This document shows, one piece after another, positions 17,330-26,046 of a DNA stretch of 64,000 nt. A program made the translations under genes and the position numbers. The stretch is from Pseudomonas yangonensis (GTDB taxonomy: Bacteria; Pseudomonadota; Gammaproteobacteria; Pseudomonadales; Pseudomonadaceae). Below the pieces are notes generated by a model. The model was not told the DNA's origin and did not search any database. It saw only the letters and a list, made by a program, of their open reading frames with translations. Where the stretch lies: contig NZ_BLJU01000022.1 of assembly GCF_009932725.1 (NCBI RefSeq), forward strand, positions 186,001-250,000. The letters run 5' to 3'. The first letter of the stretch is position 1. Each line of letters starts with the position of its first letter.

Positions 17330-17360
17330 AGCATCGACCTTGACACGATGGCAAGGTCAA
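17330..17360 (-). promoter_or_regulatory. CueR-type promoter/operator of copZ
   Basis: On the minus strand: -35 TTGACC (17360-17355), a 19-bp spacer with the dyad ACCTTG-N10-CAAGGT, and a -10-like GATGCT (17335-17330). Such over-long spacing with a CueR dyad is the hallmark of Cu(I)-activated promoters. The cueR gene itself is not in the window. The end of gajB is only 22 bp away. Confidence 0.75.
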
Positions 17361-17382
17361 GCCCGTAAGCGCTACAAAAGGA

Positions 17383-18810
17383 TCAGCCGTTTACCACGGG
17401 CGTAAGGATGGGGGTTGGTGAACACACCACGACATGCCTTGCGCCCCTCGTCAGTGCGACGTATAGATTCTGGGGGGTCATAAGCTCAGGATGCAGGACA
17501 ACCGAGACATCCGCCTCCAGCCCCTTGAGAAGTAATGTGCTGCCTACAGAGCGTCTTGCGATCGGTCGGGCAAGGTGTCTATTGCGCTCTCGCGCTTGAA
17601 TGGCTGCACTCAGAAAGTCGGCAGCACCTCCCACCACCGCTTGCATTGCAGACCGGCAGCAGTACAGAACCTCCGGTCGGTATACACGTGCCCCGTGCTG
17701 CTCAGCGAGCGTATCGATCACACGGAGCGCTTGCCCCAATGTTGGCGCTGCTAGGAAATCGATCGCCGCAGCCTCGGCCGCGGTCGGAGGCGTTCGGGCC
17801 CTTCCTGCACGCAGCGACTCCACGCGCGTTCGCAGGTTTGCTGCACCTACCCCCGTCATTACGCTGGAAGCAAACTCCACAAGTTGTGCCAGAGCATTGG
17901 CACCCTGCAAGTCCAAGTTCCTGGCGAAGTTGACGAGATCTCTCAGGTCGACGGCTTCTACGGCCATGGCACCGGGTGTCTGGCTCGTGAGCTGATGGCG
18001 ACCTTGCACGTTGATGGAGTCCCCGATGATGAGGACGCTACCCTGAGCGTTGGGAGCTTCGGTTCTCGCGGCCACCAGTCGCTGCTGAACTTCGGTTCCG
18101 GCGTTTAGCTGCACCCAACGCACTTCTGCTGGAGCCGTGCGCAGATCCACCGGCTGACCAGCTTGAAGTTGTTGCCTTATGGCGAGCAGCCACTGCCCGA
18201 GGTTCTCAGCTCCAGCCAGCCGCCAGCGCCACGGTATCCTCAACTCTCCCACTGCGGGAAACAGGGGTTGCACCTCATTCGCCCAATGCACCAGTCGATT
18301 GCCACGGAAGCTGAATATGGCTTGCATCGGGTCACCGAGCACGCAGGTCGGAAGCACCTGGGCCAAACCAGACACGATGGCGTGCTGGACGACGTTGCAG
18401 TCTTGGTACTCGTCGACAAGCAACCGTGCATAGGTGGCGCGAAGGGGCTGAGCGAGGTGACCGGCCTGCAACAACTGCATGGCGGCCTCCCGAATTGCCG
18501 GATAGTCAGTATTGGGTTGATGCAGCTGTAGGATCTGCGGGTTATGGCCGCTTCGCGCTGGGAACTTAGCGATCAGGCGCATCGAGAATCCGTCAATGGT
18601 GGAGACTCGATATGCGGAGTTAGGAACACCGGCTCGTCTCAGGCGCGCCCGTAAGGCCGCAACGCCGGCGTTCGTATGTGTCAAGACGAGGATGGGCTTG
18701 CTCTGCGTATGCGCGATGAGCGTCTCGGCAATCAATTGCGTTTTTCCACAACCTGCGGGGGCCGTTATGGAGCCACGCTCGATAGCGAAAAGATCAATCT
18801 CAGGGGGCAC
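17383..18810 (-). CDS. gajB: GajB, UvrD-like helicase of a Gabija defence system
   Basis: 475 aa from the GTG at 18810, which overlaps the gajA stop by 11 bp; the open frame extends upstream inside gajA but the first helicase motif starts right after this GTG. Motifs of a superfamily 1A helicase are visible: Walker A ITAPAGCGKT near residue 18, LVLTHTNAGVAALRAR (Ia), LLVDEYQDC (Walker B), CVLGDPMQAIFSFRG (III), and near the C-terminus LKGLEADVSVVL and NLYVALTRGARHVV (V, VI). In Gabija, GajB cooperates with GajA to cleave phage DNA and deplete nucleotides. Length is close to the Bacillus cereus GajB. All motifs seem intact. Confidence 0.92.
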   Translation of the reverse strand: MPPEIDLFAIERGSITAPAGCGKTQLIAETLIAHTQSKPILVLTHTNAGVAALRARLRRAGVPNSAYRVSTIDGFSMRLIAKFPARSGHNPQILQLHQPNTDYPAIREAAMQLLQAGHLAQPLRATYARLLVDEYQDCNVVQHAIVSGLAQVLPTCVLGDPMQAIFSFRGNRLVHWANEVQPLFPAVGELRIPWRWRLAGAENLGQWLLAIRQQLQAGQPVDLRTAPAEVRWVQLNAGTEVQQRLVAARTEAPNAQGSVLIIGDSINVQGRHQLTSQTPGAMAVEAVDLRDLVNFARNLDLQGANALAQLVEFASSVMTGVGAANLRTRVESLRAGRARTPPTAAEAAAIDFLAAPTLGQALRVIDTLAEQHGARVYRPEVLYCCRSAMQAVVGGAADFLSAAIQARERNRHLARPIARRSVGSTLLLKGLEADVSVVLHPELMTPQNLYVALTRGARHVVVCSPTPILTPVVNG

Positions 18811-20527
18811 TTGTAAACGTCCAGAGCTGATTCGTGACTGCCATGAAGCCCGGTTCGGCGTTCTGTAAAGACGGACCGACGATGTCCCTTGCAACCTCCT
18901 GATAGGTTGTCAGCGACTTGAACCAGCCGCTGTTGCGGATACGGGATGCGGTTCCCAGCAGCTCTCGTCTCTCAGGTGAGTACCCATCCACGAGTCGCTT
19001 GGCTCGGATATCGTTCAGCGTCACGCGGCCTTGGGACTTCGTCTGAATGTGTGCGTCCATCAGCTCTGCACCCACTATTGTTTCGGCTTTCGCCAGAAGT
19101 GCATCGAGTGCTTGCTCACTGAGATGGCGGAAGATCTCGTCCTCCAACGTGAGGCCTGGTCGCCATGTAAGAATTTGCCCGCCGGCGGCCAAGAATGCTT
19201 CAGCGAGCCCCGCGGTCGAAGGCTTGTCGGCATCTACAAAAACCATCACGCGGTAACCCAAGTTCAGAAGTGCTGTTCCCCGGATAAGACTGTTATCGGG
19301 GCTTCCCCCGCCGGCGTCCACATACGCGCCGCCATGGGCCAGGAATGAGGTAGCGCCAAGACTGACCCACCATTGGTCAAGGCCACGCGCGAAGCCAACC
19401 TCGCTGGCCCCCTCGCAAACGATGATGGATTTGGCGAGGAATGCTTCGGGGTCCTTCCGAAGGGTACTTTGTACCTCGTTGGCTTCCCCAGCTGGCATAA
19501 CACTGTGGCGCTGAGGTGCTGACCGAACAACGAATAACTGGCTGCCGGACAGCTCGCGCAGCGCGACCGGCGAGTGCGTCGTCATGAACACTTGCAACGG
19601 AGCGGCAGCGTCCTTTGCACCCAGCGAGTCCAGGAATCGCATGAGCCGATGAGGTTCAAGCCCGTATTCCACCTCATCAACCAGGGCAATTGGCGCGGCG
19701 CTGGCCGCAGCCCTTTGAAGCCCTGCCACTAGCAAGCGTGACGAGCCCGTGCCAAGGGAGCGCAGCGGAATACCTGTTTCACTGTGCAGCGCGATCGCCC
19801 CCTCGCCAATCGACACAGAATGTGCGTCAAGGAGCGCCTGAGGCATAGCCCCGACCGAAACGCCAAGATGCTGTGCTGTGCGTTGCACGACCTCAAGCGT
19901 CTGGGTCAGATGTTCGGCTGCTTGATTGCCAAAGTTCGCTCTTGCTTGCCTAGCGGCGCGCGCCAGTTCAGCACCAAGCTCGGCGCGCTCATCGGTAAGT
20001 CGATTGAGCACTGAGCCACGACTCCACGACAAGTTCGAACTCGCAAAGCTGCCGATACGGGCGGGTGCTAGTGCCGCTCGTTCCTTCCAGGGAAGAGTGC
20101 GTTCGAGTTGCTGCTGCTCCGCACGCTCAGAAAAAAGTGTCCAGGTAGGTTCCAAATCGGCACCAACTTGCAGGAGCAAGGTGATAACGGTCTCCAGCCC
20201 CGCTCGCGGTTCGTCTTCGACTTCTCCCGTTCCTGGATTGAATCCACGCAAGAACTCGCCGTAAACATCGATATCCATCAGCGATACCGGCAAATCGCCA
20301 AGCGTCACACTGATGGTGATGGGTGTTTCGACGTTCAGAGCGAAGAAGTCCATGTCGCCGAACGTGCCGCCCCGGCGGGCACCGACGCAAAGGTCAATCG
20401 CATCTAGAATGCTGGACTTTCCACTATCGCCAGGACCTATGAGGCAGTTAATTCCTGGGGCCGGCACCCAGTCGAGCGCCTGGATAGATCGGAAGTTGCT
20501 GATAATCAGTCTGCGAATGCGGGCCAC
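18800..20527 (-). CDS. gajA: GajA, OLD-family ATPase/TOPRIM nuclease of a Gabija defence system
   Basis: 575 aa from a GTG at 20527, matching the length of known GajA (about 578). The N-terminal ABC-type ATPase has Walker A GPGDSGKSS at residues 31-39, a signature-like region and Walker B ALVDEVEYGLEPHRL followed by the H-loop MTTHSPVAL. The C-terminal TOPRIM nuclease shows the acidic residues IIVCEGASEVGF (about 370) and VMVFVDADKPS (about 430). In the literature GajA forms a tetramer whose nuclease is held off by normal NTP levels and acts when these fall during phage infection. It is the first gene of a two-gene unit with gajB. Nothing in it relates to copper. Confidence 0.93.
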   Translation of the reverse strand: MARIRRLIISNFRSIQALDWVPAPGINCLIGPGDSGKSSILDAIDLCVGARRGGTFGDMDFFALNVETPITISVTLGDLPVSLMDIDVYGEFLRGFNPGTGEVEDEPRAGLETVITLLLQVGADLEPTWTLFSERAEQQQLERTLPWKERAALAPARIGSFASSNLSWSRGSVLNRLTDERAELGAELARAARQARANFGNQAAEHLTQTLEVVQRTAQHLGVSVGAMPQALLDAHSVSIGEGAIALHSETGIPLRSLGTGSSRLLVAGLQRAAASAAPIALVDEVEYGLEPHRLMRFLDSLGAKDAAAPLQVFMTTHSPVALRELSGSQLFVVRSAPQRHSVMPAGEANEVQSTLRKDPEAFLAKSIIVCEGASEVGFARGLDQWWVSLGATSFLAHGGAYVDAGGGSPDNSLIRGTALLNLGYRVMVFVDADKPSTAGLAEAFLAAGGQILTWRPGLTLEDEIFRHLSEQALDALLAKAETIVGAELMDAHIQTKSQGRVTLNDIRAKRLVDGYSPERRELLGTASRIRNSGWFKSLTTYQEVARDIVGPSLQNAEPGFMAVTNQLWTFTSAP

Positions 20528-20700
20528 GGAGAGTCCTCATGGGTTAACGACGACCAGTCTCCTACCCGCAGCGGCAACAGTCCATCGAACGTCACCTCGT
20601 CACTATGTGTTGCGACAGATAGGTCGGACCGGAAACTACCGTACGGCATTTTCCGGTCAGATGCGCTTCTGAATAATCACCTGGTCGGTGGTATGGAAGC

Positions 20701-23064
20701 CTATCCGATGTCCGTTGATTTCAACCTCAGAGCATTGAAGACCACCGACGCCGAGCTGACACTCATCGCCAGCGCAGCAATCAAGGGCGACAGAAGATGC
20801 CCCGTCAGCGGGTACAGCAGCCCCGCTGCTAGCGGGATTCCCATCGCGTTGTAGAGGAACGCAAAGGCGAGGTTCTGCCTCATGTTTTTCACGGTTGCCA
20901 CTGACAGGGTGCGCGCTCGCAGGATGCCCATCAGATCTCCCTTGACCAGCGTCACTTGGGCGCTGTTCATCGCCACATCGGTACCGGTGCCCATGGCGAT
21001 ACCTACGTCAGACCTGGCCAGGGCGGGCGCATCGTTGATGCCGTCACCCGCCATGGCGACACGACGGCCATAGCCCTGCAAATCGGCGACCAGTTTCTCC
21101 TTATCCTGCGGTTTGACCTCACCATGCACTTCCTCGATTCCGAGCTGCTTCGCCACGGCTCTTGCTGTGGTGAGGCCATCACCAGTGGCCATGATGACCT
21201 TTACGTCTTCGCTTTGAAGCTTGGAGACAGCCTGTTGAGAAGTAGGCTTGATCGGATCGGAAACGGCCAGGAGTCCCGCCAGGCGACCATCAACGGCCAA
21301 ATAGATGATGCTGATGCCTTCCAGACGCAGTTGCTCGGCGCGATTGCGCAGCGGGGTAATATCGACGCCCGCCTCGTCCATCAGTGCGGTGTTGCCGAGC
21401 TGCAGCTGATGGTCATCGACCTGGCCGCGCACACCAATACCCGAGCCAGATTCGAAAGTGTCCGGTTTGACCAGTGCAATGCCCTGACCGCGCGCATGAT
21501 CGACGATGGCATGAGCCAGCGGGTGCTCACTACCCTGGTCGAGACTAGCAGCCAGGCGCAGCACTTCATTGGAGTCGTAACCGCCTGTCCCTTCCGCACT
21601 ATGAAATACGGGACGCCCCTCAGTCAGGGTTCCAGTCTTGTCGACGATGAGCGTGTCGATCTTGCATAGATTTTCGATGGCGCTGGCATCGCGGAACAAC
21701 ACACCGCTGCTAGCGGCCTTGCCAGTCGCAACCATGACGGACATCGGGGTTGCCAGACCCAGAGCGCAGGGACACGCAATGATTAGCACCGCCACCGCAT
21801 TGATCAGGCCAAATACCCAGCCTGATTCCGGCCCTAATAGCCCCCAGCCGAAGAAGGTCAGAATCGCGATCAGGATCACCCCGACCACGAAATACCCTGC
21901 CACCGCATCAGCCATACGCTGCATGGGGGCCTTGGAACGTTGGGCTCTGGCCACCATCTGAACGATCTGCGACAGCATGGTCTCGGCACCGACCTTCTGC
22001 GCCTCCATCACCAGGCTGCCGTGGGTGTTCAGGGTGGCACCGATAAGGGCATCCCCTACCCGCTTGGTCACGGGTAACGGTTCTCCGGTAAGCATCGACT
22101 CGTCGACGGCGCTCTCCCCCTCTAGAACCGTACCGTCCACCGGGACTTTCTCTCCCGGCCGGACACGTAGGTGGTCGCCCTGATGGACATGTGTCAGCGG
22201 AATATCTTCTTCCTGGCCATCGGGCTTGATGCGACGCGCAGTCTTTGGTGCCAGCCTCAGCAGTGACTTGATGGCTGCCGAAGTCTGCGAGCGGGCCTTG
22301 AGTTCGAGCATTTGGCCCAACAGCGTGAGTGAGATAATCACCGCGGCTGCTTCAAAATAGACGCCGATACGTTCGTCCTGGGCAAAAGCCGCCGGAAACC
22401 ACTGCGGAACCAAGGTAGCGGCCACGCTGTAGAGGTAGGCAGCGGCCGTTCCCAAACCGATCAGGGTCCACATGTTGGGGCTGCGGTGGCGGATGGAGTC
22501 AATGCCGCGGGTGAAGAATACCCAGCCACCCCATAGCGTCACGGGCGTCGCCAGAGCCAGCTCGACCCAGTTCTGGGTCGTGCCATGAAACAGTTGCAAG
22601 GAATGGCCGGCCATCGCCAATACGGTCACGATGACGGTCAACGGTAGGGTCCACCAGAACCGCAGCGAGAAGTCCTTCAGCTCTGGATTTTCCTCCTCTT
22701 CCAGCTCCGGGATGACAGGTTCCAGCGTCATCCCGCAGATCGGGCAGTTTCCGGGAGCCGGTTGACGGATTTCTGGATGCATCGGGCAGGTGTATTCAGC
22801 ACCTACAGGTGTCGATGTGGGTGCTGGAGTCGCGTGCTGGTGATGCTCCCCATGAGACTGATGGCTCATGTACTGATGAGGATCTGCTTGGAATTTCTCT
22901 AGGCACTTCGCACTGCAGAAATGATAGGCCTTCCCTTCAAAGCTCCCGCGATAAGGGCCATCAGGTTTGACCTCCATGCCACACACCGGGTCGCGCTGGC
23001 TCTCGGAGTGGGCGTGCGAGTTATGTGAATGATCCTGGTCATGATGGCAGGAGGTCTTTTGCAT
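20701..23064 (-). CDS. Cu(I)-exporting P1B-type ATPase with YHS and HMBD domains
   Basis: 787 aa from the ATG at 23064. The N-terminus is His-rich ([15 protein letters not shown]), followed by a YHS domain ([13 protein letters not shown] ... [12 protein letters not shown]), a second His-rich linker and a zinc-ribbon-like heavy-metal-binding domain ([22 protein letters not shown]). The ATPase core has the TM metal site [13 protein letters not shown] (CPC, so Cu(I)/Ag(I)), the phosphorylation site DKTGTLTEG, and the [10 protein letters not shown] hinge. It pumps Cu(I) from cytoplasm to periplasm. It is 5 bp downstream of the DUF2933 gene. An upstream start at 23160 would overlap that gene by 91 bp and is less likely. 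No classical HMA domain is present. Confidence 0.94.
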   Translation of the reverse strand: MQKTSCHHDQDHSHNSHAHSESQRDPVCGMEVKPDGPYRGSFEGKAYHFCSAKCLEKFQADPHQYMSHQSHGEHHQHATPAPTSTPVGAEYTCPMHPEIRQPAPGNCPICGMTLEPVIPELEEEENPELKDFSLRFWWTLPLTVIVTVLAMAGHSLQLFHGTTQNWVELALATPVTLWGGWVFFTRGIDSIRHRSPNMWTLIGLGTAAAYLYSVAATLVPQWFPAAFAQDERIGVYFEAAAVIISLTLLGQMLELKARSQTSAAIKSLLRLAPKTARRIKPDGQEEDIPLTHVHQGDHLRVRPGEKVPVDGTVLEGESAVDESMLTGEPLPVTKRVGDALIGATLNTHGSLVMEAQKVGAETMLSQIVQMVARAQRSKAPMQRMADAVAGYFVVGVILIAILTFFGWGLLGPESGWVFGLINAVAVLIIACPCALGLATPMSVMVATGKAASSGVLFRDASAIENLCKIDTLIVDKTGTLTEGRPVFHSAEGTGGYDSNEVLRLAASLDQGSEHPLAHAIVDHARGQGIALVKPDTFESGSGIGVRGQVDDHQLQLGNTALMDEAGVDITPLRNRAEQLRLEGISIIYLAVDGRLAGLLAVSDPIKPTSQQAVSKLQSEDVKVIMATGDGLTTARAVAKQLGIEEVHGEVKPQDKEKLVADLQGYGRRVAMAGDGINDAPALARSDVGIAMGTGTDVAMNSAQVTLVKGDLMGILRARTLSVATVKNMRQNLAFAFLYNAMGIPLAAGLLYPLTGHLLSPLIAALAMSVSSASVVFNALRLKSTDIG

Positions 23065-23069
23065 GCGAT

Positions 23070-23318
23070 CTATGTCCTTTCTTCGTCCTTGGAAACAGCG
23101 GTGCTGCTGGAGTGGGAGTGCCCGCCGTGATTGTGGCCAAACAGATGCATCAGCGGGCATAGCAGCAGGATGAGGTACGGCAGGGCCTGCGAAAGATGAC
23201 CGTAATGCTCACGCGCTACATAGAAGATGCCGATTACGGCCAGCATGATCAGCGCAATGCCAATCTTGCTCTTCCAAAAAGGCGGCTCAGTGGTACTGGT
23301 GTGATGGGTATGGTCCAT
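23070..23318 (-). CDS. DUF2933 small membrane protein
   Basis: 82 aa with a His-rich N-terminus ([13 protein letters not shown]), two hydrophobic segments (about 21-36 and 46-60) and a His/Ser tail ([13 protein letters not shown]). This is the DUF2933 pattern, common in metal loci of proteobacteria. It is translated 5 bp before the copper ATPase and probably helps it, for instance by binding metal at the membrane; the function has not been shown to my knowledge. No CopR-like site was found in the 79 bp upstream. Confidence 0.8.
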   Translation of the reverse strand: MDHTHHTSTTEPPFWKSKIGIALIMLAVIGIFYVAREHYGHLSQALPYLILLLCPLMHLFGHNHGGHSHSSSTAVSKDEERT

Positions 23319-23397
23319 GACAATAGCCTCGTTTCAATGGCGGCCGGATCACTATAGGTGTCTCAGACTGGACGGAGTTGGCGAGTATCAATAAACG

Positions 23398-23931
23398 TCA
23401 GCGTACGGTCACCTTACCGACCATTCCCGACTGATAATGTCCTGGAATATTGCAGGCGAACTCCAGTTCGGTGGCGGCGGAGAAGGTCCAGATCAACTCT
23501 TCGCGTGCTCCAGGTTCGACAAGAACACTGTTGGGGTCATCGTGTTCCATACCGACCATCTTCATGCCGCCCATGGCATGGCCCATATTGCTCATGTCAT
23601 GTGCACCTGTAGGGGACAGCGTGCCGTTCTGAAACATCGCGGCCATCTCTTTCTGGTGCGCGGCATGGGATGCCGCTTTGCCAAGATTGAATTCGTGTAG
23701 CAGTGCACCGTCATTTTTCAGGACGAAGCGAACTGTCTCGCCTGCTTTGATCTCCATTGCTTTGGGTTCGAAGAAGATGTCCCCCATCCGGACTTCGATG
23801 GTGCGATCTACTGCCTGACCGTCTCCCGGTTGCCCAATACTGTCTTTCTTGTGGCCCGGGCTGGCCAGCGCATTGGCAGCACTGAGCAGCAAGCCAAGGG
23901 TGGTGATTATGAAAGCGGGTCTGAGTTTCAT
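23398..23931 (-). CDS. Cupredoxin (CopI-like) periplasmic copper protein 1
   Basis: 177 aa. Signal peptide ends about residue 23 (ANALA). The blue-copper fold is clear: EIKAGETVRFVLKNDGALLHEFNLG contains the first His ligand, and FACNIPGHYQSGM supplies Cys, His and Met. A Met/His-rich loop (MSNMGHAMGGMKMVGMEH) lies between them. Such proteins, named CopI or CopC-like plastocyanins, protect against copper in the periplasm and are often placed beside P-type ATPases. It is read leftward as an independent unit, with a putative CopR box 77 bp upstream. It is about 50% alike by eye to the second cupredoxin at 24079, so the two are paralogues. Confidence 0.88.
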   Translation of the reverse strand: MKLRPAFIITTLGLLLSAANALASPGHKKDSIGQPGDGQAVDRTIEVRMGDIFFEPKAMEIKAGETVRFVLKNDGALLHEFNLGKAASHAAHQKEMAAMFQNGTLSPTGAHDMSNMGHAMGGMKMVGMEHDDPNSVLVEPGAREELIWTFSAATELEFACNIPGHYQSGMVGKVTVR

Positions 23932-24007
23932 GGTGTGCCTCTGAGGTGTTGAGGAGGGATGAGTCCCGATGCTAATGAGGTGCAGCTGGCGGTACGCTGA
24001 CGTGAAA

Positions 24008-24023
24008 ACTACATCGCAGTAAG
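24008..24023 (-). promoter_or_regulatory. Putative CopR box upstream of cupredoxin 1
   Basis: ACTACATCGCAGTAAG, a match to AYTAC-N6-GTMAG, 77 bp before the start at 23931. Confidence 0.55.
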
Positions 24024-24078
24024 GTTCGTCAGATCGGTGCTACCCAGCTCGCGGCCAACGGGTAGCACCGATGCCGGA

Positions 24079-24636
24079 CTAACGCAGAGCAAACTCACCG
24101 ACCATCCCCGCCTGGTAATGCCCAGGCAATGTACAGGCGAAGCTCAAACTGCCCGCCTTAGGGAAGGTCCACACGAACTCTTTGGTTGTGCCGGGCTCGA
24201 CGAGAACCGCGTTCGGGTCGTCATGCTTGGCTTTGATGACTTCCGGATAGCCTGGAGGGTTGGAGTCTCCCATGCCATAACGCTCATGCCAGACAATGCG
24301 CTCGGCCATGCCGGTCGGGGTCAGTGTGCCGTCCTTGAACAAGGACGCCATCTTGCGCTGGTGCTCCAGCTGGGACGCTGCCTGCCCGATGTTGAACTCG
24401 TGCATCAACGCGCCCTCGTTCTTCAGAACGAAGCGCACGGTTTCACCTGGCTTCACATCGATCGTTTTCTGGCTGTAGTTGATGTCGTCCATCTTTACCA
24501 AGATGGTACGAGTCGCTGGCGTCGCCTGGGCCTGCTGCCCAATGCCATTGCTACTGCCGCCGACCTCGGCAAATGCCGGAAAGGTGGTGCTGATGAACAG
24601 AGTGCTGATCAGCAGTTTAAGGGGTAAGCGTTTCAT
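24079..24636 (-). CDS. Cupredoxin (CopI-like) periplasmic copper protein 2
   Basis: 185 aa, with a signal peptide ending near residue 23 (FPAFAE). Type 1 copper ligands are the His of GALMHEFNIG and the Cys/His/Met of FACTLPGHYQAGM. It differs from the first cupredoxin mainly in the loop between them, which here is not Met-rich but carries RIVWHERYGMGDSNPPGYPE. This suggests two specialised versions derived by duplication. It is a single-gene unit with its own putative CopR box 72 bp upstream. A role in periplasmic copper oxidation or storage is inferred from the family and the island. Confidence 0.88.
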   Translation of the reverse strand: MKRLPLKLLISTLFISTTFPAFAEVGGSSNGIGQQAQATPATRTILVKMDDINYSQKTIDVKPGETVRFVLKNEGALMHEFNIGQAASQLEHQRKMASLFKDGTLTPTGMAERIVWHERYGMGDSNPPGYPEVIKAKHDDPNAVLVEPGTTKEFVWTFPKAGSLSFACTLPGHYQAGMVGEFALR

Positions 24637-24707
24637 GGTGAGACCTCGAGATGGGTGCTGGAAATCTCATGCTATTCCCCGCTTGCTGCCAGGCCGCTGA
24701 CCCCAAA

Positions 24708-24723
24708 ACTACAATTGCGTCAG
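24708..24723 (-). promoter_or_regulatory. Putative CopR box upstream of cupredoxin 2
   Basis: ACTACAATTGCGTCAG fits AYTAC-N6-GTMAG and lies 72 bp before the start at 24636, nearly the same distance as for cupredoxin 1. Confidence 0.55.
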
Positions 24724-24802
24724 CTGGGAAAAAGCACGGCGCCATAAAGGCGCCGCTAGGCCAAAGGAGCAATCACGGAAGGCCTGGAAGATGGGAAAAT
24801 CC

Positions 24803-25162
24803 TTATCGATGGCACTCTTTGTCGGCCATCATTAGCTTGTGCTCGCGGATCATTTGAGCCAGCACGTCGTCTACCAGCTTGTCATGCTTTTCCATCCAGG
24901 CCAGATGCTCTTCGGCAGACATGTTTGGCGCGGGATGTTCGTTGTGCAGCTGGCTCATGATGTCTTCGAGCATGTTCATATGCTCCTTCATGTGCACATG
25001 CCGCTCGCCGACCGGGGCCTTCTCCGCCTGGATCAGCACGGCTTCTGCTTTGTCGCGCATCTGCTGGATGCGCTCGAATACACGGTCGCTGCCCCCTTCG
25101 GCCCAAGCCATGGAAGACAGCAGTAGCGAACCAACCAGAAGCAAAGGTTTCAGCGATTTCAT
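24803..25162 (-). CDS. PtrA-like periplasmic protein with long Met/His-rich helical tail
   Basis: 119 aa. Signal peptide MKSLKPLLLVGSLLLSSMAWA, then EGGSDRVFERIQQM, the motif shared with the proteins at 5229 and 14277. The remainder is charged and probably helical, with many Met and His (HVHMKEHMNMLEDIM, HLAWMEKHDKLV, REHKLMMADKECHR), somewhat like the CpxP/CopQ-type periplasmic metal sensors in composition. It is divergent from copR with a putative CopR box between them. It may buffer copper or modulate the sensor CopS; this is inference. The common signal-peptide-plus-motif block suggests that a short N-terminal module has been joined to different C-terminal parts. Confidence 0.75.
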   Translation of the reverse strand: MKSLKPLLLVGSLLLSSMAWAEGGSDRVFERIQQMRDKAEAVLIQAEKAPVGERHVHMKEHMNMLEDIMSQLHNEHPAPNMSAEEHLAWMEKHDKLVDDVLAQMIREHKLMMADKECHR

Positions 25163-25289
25163 GGGCAGTCTCCATCAGTGCAAACTATGGCCGGCACCTC
25201 TGCTTTTGGTCTGTCGAGGGCCGAGAGCACAACCTAGTACTCATGCTTGCACCCTAGACAAGCCACCCTGTCAGTGAGCTGAAGTCAGA

Positions 25290-25305
25290 ATTACATTTTC
25301 GTAAG
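25290..25305 (+). promoter_or_regulatory. Putative CopR box in the copR divergent spacer
   Basis: ATTACATTTTCGTAAG lies 64 bp before copR and 128 bp from the divergent PtrA-like gene. A site here would make copRS self-regulated. Confidence 0.6.
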
Positions 25306-25368
25306 CTTCTGGTTGGGGCCGCGGTTTGCCTGCAAACTCAGGCCACCCGACTTTTGGAGTCTGCACAC

Positions 25369-26046
25369 ATGAAACTACTGGTAGCTGAAGACGAACCCAA
25401 AACCGGTACGTACCTCCAGCAAGGTCTCACCGAGGCTGGGTTCAATGTCGACCGGGTTATGACCGGTACAGATGCCCTTCAGCATGCACTTAGCGAAGCC
25501 TATGACCTGCTAATTCTGGATGTAATGATGCCTGGGCTGGACGGTTGGGAAGTGCTGCGCATGTTGCGCGCAGCAGGAAAAGACGTCCCCGTACTGTTCT
25601 TGACGGCACGCGATGGTGTGGAAGACCGCGTAAAAGGGTTGGAGCTGGGTGCGGACGACTACCTGATCAAGCCATTTGCTTTCTCAGAGCTTCTGGCCAG
25701 GGTCAGAACGCTGTTGCGCAGAGGTAATGGTTCGCCGACGCAGACCACCATGAAAATTGCCGATCTGGAAGTCGATCTGATGAAGCGGCGTGCGATCCGT
25801 GGCGGGAAAAGAATTGACCTGACCGCGAAGGAGTTTTCACTGCTGGAACTGCTACTGCGCCGGCGCGGCGAGGTGCTCCCGAAGTCGCTGATTGCCTCTC
25901 AGGTTTGGGACATGAATTTCGACAGCGACACCAATGTCATTGAGGTTGCGGTACGCCGGCTACGCGCAAAAATCGATGACGATTTCGATCTCAAGCTGAT
26001 TCATACCGCCCGCGGCATGGGATACATGATGGATGCTCCGGAGTGA
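25369..26046 (+). CDS. copR: CopR copper response regulator (OmpR family)
   Basis: 225 aa from the ATG at 25369; the longer frame from 25354 adds five unconserved residues. Receiver domain: acidic residues in VAEDEPKTG, phosphorylation site D51 in [16 protein letters not shown], and the conserved Lys in [16 protein letters not shown]-terminal winged helix of the OmpR/PhoB type with [21 protein letters not shown] and [14 protein letters not shown]. It is activated by CopS under copper and should bind the AYTAC-N6-GTMAG boxes seen in the island. It overlaps copS by 4 bp. CzcR and IrlR are close relatives, but the cop gene content makes CopR the better name. Confidence 0.92.
   Translation: MKLLVAEDEPKTGTYLQQGLTEAGFNVDRVMTGTDALQHALSEAYDLLILDVMMPGLDGWEVLRMLRAAGKDVPVLFLTARDGVEDRVKGLELGADDYLIKPFAFSELLARVRTLLRRGNGSPTQTTMKIADLEVDLMKRRAIRGGKRIDLTAKEFSLLELLLRRRGEVLPKSLIASQVWDMNFDSDTNVIEVAVRRLRAKIDDDFDLKLIHTARGMGYMMDAPE

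Noticed and set aside
23319-23397. CueR-type or CopR-type promoter for the DUF2933-ATPase unit
   Set aside because: No dyad with 19-bp spacing and no AYTAC-N6-GTMAN match was seen, so no site is claimed.
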